Positions 4,203-7,352 of a DNA stretch of 7,352 bases are shown here, piece after piece. Every line of letters begins with the position of its first letter. Positions within the stretch are counted from its first letter, which is position 1. A program made the translations under genes and the position numbers. A model generated the notes under the pieces. It was not told where the DNA came from and searched no databases. It worked only from the letters and a program-made list of their open reading frames with translations. Source of the DNA: JBBQBQ01 sp038317685 (GTDB lineage Bacteria > Desulfobacterota > Desulfuromonadia > Desulfuromonadales > DDH964); assembly GCA_038317685.1 (NCBI GenBank), contig JBBQBQ010000179.1:1-7352 (forward strand), written 5' to 3'.

Positions 4203-5546
4203 GTGACCGACCCCAATTTCCCCCAAGCCCAATTACGCACTCGCTTCATCCTCGTCACCTGCTGGATGCTGCTGCCGTTGGTCATCATGGCCGGGGTGGC
4301 CTTCTTCAGTCTGTACCGGCTCAATCAAAATTTCCAATCCGTCGTTGAAGAGACCTTGGATGAGAAGGAGTCGATCGTTCATCTGCAATTGCAGATCGAA
4401 TCTTTAGGGACCCCGCTGCACCGTTATCTGATTTTCAGCGAAACCGAGGATCGTGAGCAATTTCGGATCTTGGCCAGGGACGTCGACCGCCTCTTCACTA
4501 CGGCAGCGGCTCTTCCCTTTGGCGTACCCTCGGAGCGGGACCTGCTCGCCGCCGTTCAATCCCGCTGGGGCGAGGTGAGTGTTAAGGCCAGCGAACTGAT
4601 GGCCCGACCCGGAGAGCTGGGTGAAGCATCCCTGGCCCAGTTGCGAAAGATCGAGGCCGAGCTGGAAGAAATCGGCGAAGGACTGAATTCCATTCATGAG
4701 ATCGCAGAGTCGGAAATCGGGGCGAGGCGCACCGCAGTCGCCGCGGTCAACCGTACCAACCTGCTGCTGATTGCCTCGGTCTGCTGCGGGGGGCTGCTGA
4801 TCGCCATCGGCAGCGGCTGGTTCCTGGCGCGGTCGGTCCTCCAGCCGGTGCTGGCGCTGCGGCGGGGGGTAGGGAAACTGGCGACCGGGAACCTCGCCTA
4901 CCGGGTGGAGATGCAGCGGCCCGACGAACTGGGAGCGCTGGTGGCGGACTTCAACGGAATGGCCGAGACCCTGGAAAAACAACAAAAGGCCCTGCACCAG
5001 ATTTCGGTGCGCGATCCGTTGACCGGCCTGTTCAACCATCGGGAGTTTTTTCGGCATTTGCGGGAGGAGTTGCTGCGGGCGCGGCGCTACAGCCATCCCC
5101 TGACGCTGCTGATGTTCGACCTCGACTATTTCAAACAGGTCAATGACAGCTACGGCCACCTCAATGGCGACAGTGTGCTGCGGGGCCTGGCGCAGTTGCT
5201 GCGGCGCCAGTTGCGCACCAGTGATATCCTGGCCCGGTATGGCGGCGAAGAGTTTGCCGTCCTTTTGCCGGAGACGGATGGGCGGGCCGCTTTTGAACTC
5301 GCCGGACGAATCCGCCAGGCTCTCAGCGAGGTGGTCTTCGATTTCGGCGAGGTCCTCCCCTGCCAGGTGACGGTCAGCATCGGGGTGGCGGCCTTCCCTG
5401 GCGACGCCGAACGGGAAGAGGCCCTCGTCTCCCGCGCCGATCAGGCCCTCTATGCCGCCAAACATGCCGGTCGGGATCGGGTCTGCTGGCGGGATCAATG
5501 CGACGGGCCCGGACCCACCTCGTTCGCCGCCGGCACCCGGTCCTGA
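4203..5546 (+). CDS. Membrane diguanylate cyclase (TM-sensor-TM-HAMP-GGDEF)
   Basis: Makes cyclic di-GMP from two GTP, a signal usually favouring attachment over motility. The protein has 447 residues from a GTG start. Helix TM1 is at about 15-38. A mostly helical, acidic periplasmic sensor (about 40-185) resembles four-helix-bundle receptor domains. TM2 is at 186-208 and HAMP at about 209-261 (LQPVLALRRGVGKLATGNL, then DELGALVADFNGM). GGDEF runs from DPLTGLFNHREFF (271-283) to about 429. FDLDYFKQVNDSYGH (305-319) carries the metal-binding Asp306, and the active-site loop GGEEF is at 347-351. RTSD (338-341), five residues before it, matches the RxxD product-inhibition site, so the enzyme looks active and feedback-controlled. 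No EAL or PAS domain is present. The sensor ligand is unknown. The last 18 residues lie beyond the domain and are encoded in DNA that almost entirely overlaps the convergent transglutaminase gene. It follows pcnB by 127 bases; no strong promoter or terminator is visible between them. Confidence 0.93.
   Translation: MTDPNFPQAQLRTRFILVTCWMLLPLVIMAGVAFFSLYRLNQNFQSVVEETLDEKESIVHLQLQIESLGTPLHRYLIFSETEDREQFRILARDVDRLFTTAAALPFGVPSERDLLAAVQSRWGEVSVKASELMARPGELGEASLAQLRKIEAELEEIGEGLNSIHEIAESEIGARRTAVAAVNRTNLLLIASVCCGGLLIAIGSGWFLARSVLQPVLALRRGVGKLATGNLAYRVEMQRPDELGALVADFNGMAETLEKQQKALHQISVRDPLTGLFNHREFFRHLREELLRARRYSHPLTLLMFDLDYFKQVNDSYGHLNGDSVLRGLAQLLRRQLRTSDILARYGGEEFAVLLPETDGRAAFELAGRIRQALSEVVFDFGEVLPCQVTVSIGVAAFPGDAEREEALVSRADQALYAAKHAGRDRVCWRDQCDGPGPTSFAAGTRS
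5495..5546. other. 52-bp overlap of convergent 3' coding ends
   Basis: The plus-strand cyclase gene stops at 5546 and the minus-strand transglutaminase gene stops at 5495, so both strands code here. The GGDEF fold ends near codon 429 (base 5489), just before the overlap. The overlap therefore adds only non-domain tails to both proteins. No intrinsic terminator is visible for either gene nearby. Confidence 0.85.
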
Positions 5547-7352
5547 CCCTTGGTTCGGCGCAACTCCCCCAGCAATTCCTCCAGCCGCCGTCGTTCACCG
5601 ATCGTCAGCCGCCGGTCACGATAGACTGCGCCGCCGAAGATTCGGGCGAATTCCCGGCCGCGGGGGTCGTCAAGGCGTTCCGCCAGGGCGAAAAGGCCCA
5701 GATGTTTCGGTGGTCTTTGCCCCCGCCCCCGGCGTCGGACCTCTCGCAGGAACCGGGCGAGGAGGCCTTCTTCCACCGGTCTTTGCCAACCCCTCAGCAG
5801 CCGCCAGCCCCCCGCCAGAATCCCCAGAACGGCGATGATTGCCACCCCCCAGCGGACTCCCGGCCGGGTGATACGGACTCCTCTCAGACTCCCTCCGGTC
5901 CCCCGCAGCAGTTCCAGCTGACGCCCCAGATCGTAGGTGATGACCGCCTGGGTCCACAGGTAGTCGACGGTGTCGGCCAGCTGTCGGCCCCAGCCGAGGC
6001 CGAAGCCGGGGGAGCCGGGGAAGGCGGTTTCCGCGTTTTGGGCCCAGCGGCTCGGGTCGATCCGCTCCCAGCGGCCCTCGACCAGAGCCTCGACCCAGAC
6101 GTGGGCCAAATCCTCGGTGACGGCGTAATAGCCGCCCAACTCGTTGTAGCTCCCCCCGAGATAACCGCCCACCAACCGCGTCGGCACCCCTTCCAGCCGA
6201 AGCAGCACGGCGAAAGCACTGGCGAAGAATTCACAGTAGCCCCGCCGTTTCTCGAAGAGGAAGGAGTCGATCGGCTCCGTCGGCCCGGGGAGGTTGGTGG
6301 TGGCGTAGAAGAGCTGCTGGGAGCGGAAGAACCCCTCGGTCCGGGCGATTTTTTCAGCCGCCCCGGCCGCTCCCGCCGCCAACCCGGCGGCGGTGGCCCG
6401 CAAGCGCGGGGAGAGGGCTGTCGGCAACTGCAGGTAGAAGGTGGTGTCGATCGTCCCGGTCGCCTCCAGCGCCGCGCCGGGGGCCGAAACGGTCCGATAG
6501 CTGGAGCGCTGGTCGTGATGGCGCCAGGCGGTGGTGACCAGATCGCTGTCCTCCCGGGACCGAATTCCGGAAATGCCGACCGGCGGATCGAGAGCGATGA
6601 GGTAACGGTCGCTGCGTGGTTCGGGGTAGACGGTCTGCTCCACCTGATGCCCCCCCCGCAGGCGGACCCGTTCTCCCTCGGGCGGCGGGCGACGCTGCCA
6701 GACATTGTCGGCCAGGACGTTGAGGACGATCCCCCGCCAATACAGGTCGACAGCCGGGAGCGGGTCGCTCTGCACACGAAAAGCGAGTTCCCGAAGGGCG
6801 GCGTTGCCGGCGAAGGTCCCGGGACGGACGGTCTCGGAAAATCCGCTGGTCGCGGTGGGGGCTGGGTTGAGAAAGTTCCAGAGGGGGTACTGGGTGCGCG
6901 GCAGGATCGCGAAAAAGCCGAACATCAGCAGCAGTGACCCGGTCGGCAGCACCAGGGCGACGCCGAGGATGGTCCGCAATTGGCGCCCCGGCAGGACCAG
7001 TTCCGGGTCACTGTCGTGAAAGGTCAAAAGGACCAGGCCGATGGTGACACAGACGACCAGCAGGAACAGGGCCGGGAAGAAGGCGAAACTCAAGGTGAGG
7101 AGGGACGAGGCGGCCAGCGAGAAGATGGCCAGCATGAACATCTGCAGATAGTTGCGCCCGCTCTTCTCGGTCAAAAGGCGCACCGCCAGCAGCAGAACCA
7201 TGACGTTGATGACCGGTTCGACCAGGGAGGTGCGGCTGACCCGCTGGGCGTAGAGGAGGAACAGGGCGATCGACAGGACGGTTGCCAGGCGGCGGCCAAT
7301 GGGGTAGCGGCGGCGCCAGTCGCAGAGGGCACCGCCCAGCAAGGCCAACGGG
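5495..7352 (-). CDS. TgpA-like membrane transglutaminase (DUF3488 type), start beyond right edge
   Basis: An inner-membrane protein with a periplasmic transglutaminase-like domain; Pseudomonas TgpA is the best-known member, but the substrate here is unknown. Numbering is from a TTG at 7348, which is probably internal, because the reading frame stays open to the edge and the family has more N-terminal helices. Several TM helices occupy about 22-150 and are followed by a periplasmic stretch. The papain-like core has Cys372 in GYCEFFASAFAVLLR, His416 in AHVWVE and Asp431 in IDPS, a complete catalytic triad. One TM helix (about 499-518) leads to a cytoplasmic, basic C-terminal region (about 520-617). 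In many bacteria this gene follows moxR and a DUF58 gene; here those would lie beyond the right edge, upstream on the minus strand. The stop overlaps the convergent cyclase gene. The domain call is strong; the biological role is not established. Confidence 0.92.
   Translation of the reverse strand, partial: PLALLGGALCDWRRRYPIGRRLATVLSIALFLLYAQRVSRTSLVEPVINVMVLLLAVRLLTEKSGRNYLQMFMLAIFSLAASSLLTLSFAFFPALFLLVVCVTIGLVLLTFHDSDPELVLPGRQLRTILGVALVLPTGSLLLMFGFFAILPRTQYPLWNFLNPAPTATSGFSETVRPGTFAGNAALRELAFRVQSDPLPAVDLYWRGIVLNVLADNVWQRRPPPEGERVRLRGGHQVEQTVYPEPRSDRYLIALDPPVGISGIRSREDSDLVTTAWRHHDQRSSYRTVSAPGAALEATGTIDTTFYLQLPTALSPRLRATAAGLAAGAAGAAEKIARTEGFFRSQQLFYATTNLPGPTEPIDSFLFEKRRGYCEFFASAFAVLLRLEGVPTRLVGGYLGGSYNELGGYYAVTEDLAHVWVEALVEGRWERIDPSRWAQNAETAFPGSPGFGLGWGRQLADTVDYLWTQAVITYDLGRQLELLRGTGGSLRGVRITRPGVRWGVAIIAVLGILAGGWRLLRGWQRPVEEGLLARFLREVRRRGRGQRPPKHLGLFALAERLDDPRGREFARIFGGAVYRDRRLTIGERRRLEELLGELRRTKGQDRVPAANEVGPGPSH

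Noticed and set aside
4404..5498. 364-residue open frame on the minus strand opposite the GGDEF gene
   Set aside because: A high-GC antisense shadow with no family motif; the plus strand has intact cyclase motifs.
5498..6937. 479-residue open frame on the plus strand opposite the transglutaminase gene
   Set aside because: It is Pro/Gly/Arg-rich shadow sequence with no recognisable fold, while the minus strand encodes a complete Cys-His-Asp transglutaminase core.
1..7352. CRISPR array, insertion sequence, attachment site, tRNA or rRNA
   Set aside because: I saw no regularly spaced repeats with spacers, no transposase or terminal inverted repeats, and no tRNA or rRNA conserved sequence on either strand.

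Overview
The window is high-GC, tightly packed bacterial chromosome. The gene repertoire suggests a Gram-negative deltaproteobacterium, most likely of the Desulfuromonadales/Geobacterales kind. The pointers are a PcnB-type poly(A) polymerase with an Arg-rich tail, a variant MiaA with a GTGK motif, a membrane-bound GGDEF protein and a TgpA-like transglutaminase. This assignment is inferred from protein style and not proven.

Layout, left to right. (1) The 5' part of miaA lies on the minus strand and runs off the left edge. (2) A 478-bp gene-free stretch (357-834) follows. It carries a 20-bp imperfect direct repeat on the miaA side and, further right, a dense series of potential RNA hairpins leading into the next gene. 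(3) A plus-strand Na+/Ca2+ exchanger of the YrbG/CaCA type (835-1920) has two clear alpha-repeats. (4) A compact type II toxin-antitoxin pair of the MazE/MazF kind (2078-2649) has its own good sigma70-type promoter with small symmetric elements on the -10 box; the toxin start overlaps the antitoxin stop. (5) pcnB (2798-4075) is preceded by a perfect GC hairpin and a C9 tract and has no visible Shine-Dalgarno sequence. (6) A diguanylate cyclase with TM, sensor, TM, HAMP and GGDEF parts (4203-5546) has intact active-site and inhibitory-site motifs. (7) Converging from the right on the minus strand is a TgpA-like membrane transglutaminase (5495-7352, start beyond the edge). Its 3' end overlaps that of the cyclase gene by 52 bp.

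The genes do not form one pathway. They are housekeeping functions (tRNA modification, RNA polyadenylation, ion homeostasis), one regulatory enzyme (c-di-GMP) and one small accessory module (the toxin-antitoxin pair) between core genes. MiaA and PcnB both act on RNA, but they lie on opposite strands and are separated, so I see no operon linking them.

I do not see a convincing new multi-gene system. The parts most worth a second look are the structured and possibly bistable leader before the exchanger, the variant MiaA, the toxin-antitoxin operator, and the overlapping convergent 3' ends of the cyclase and transglutaminase genes.
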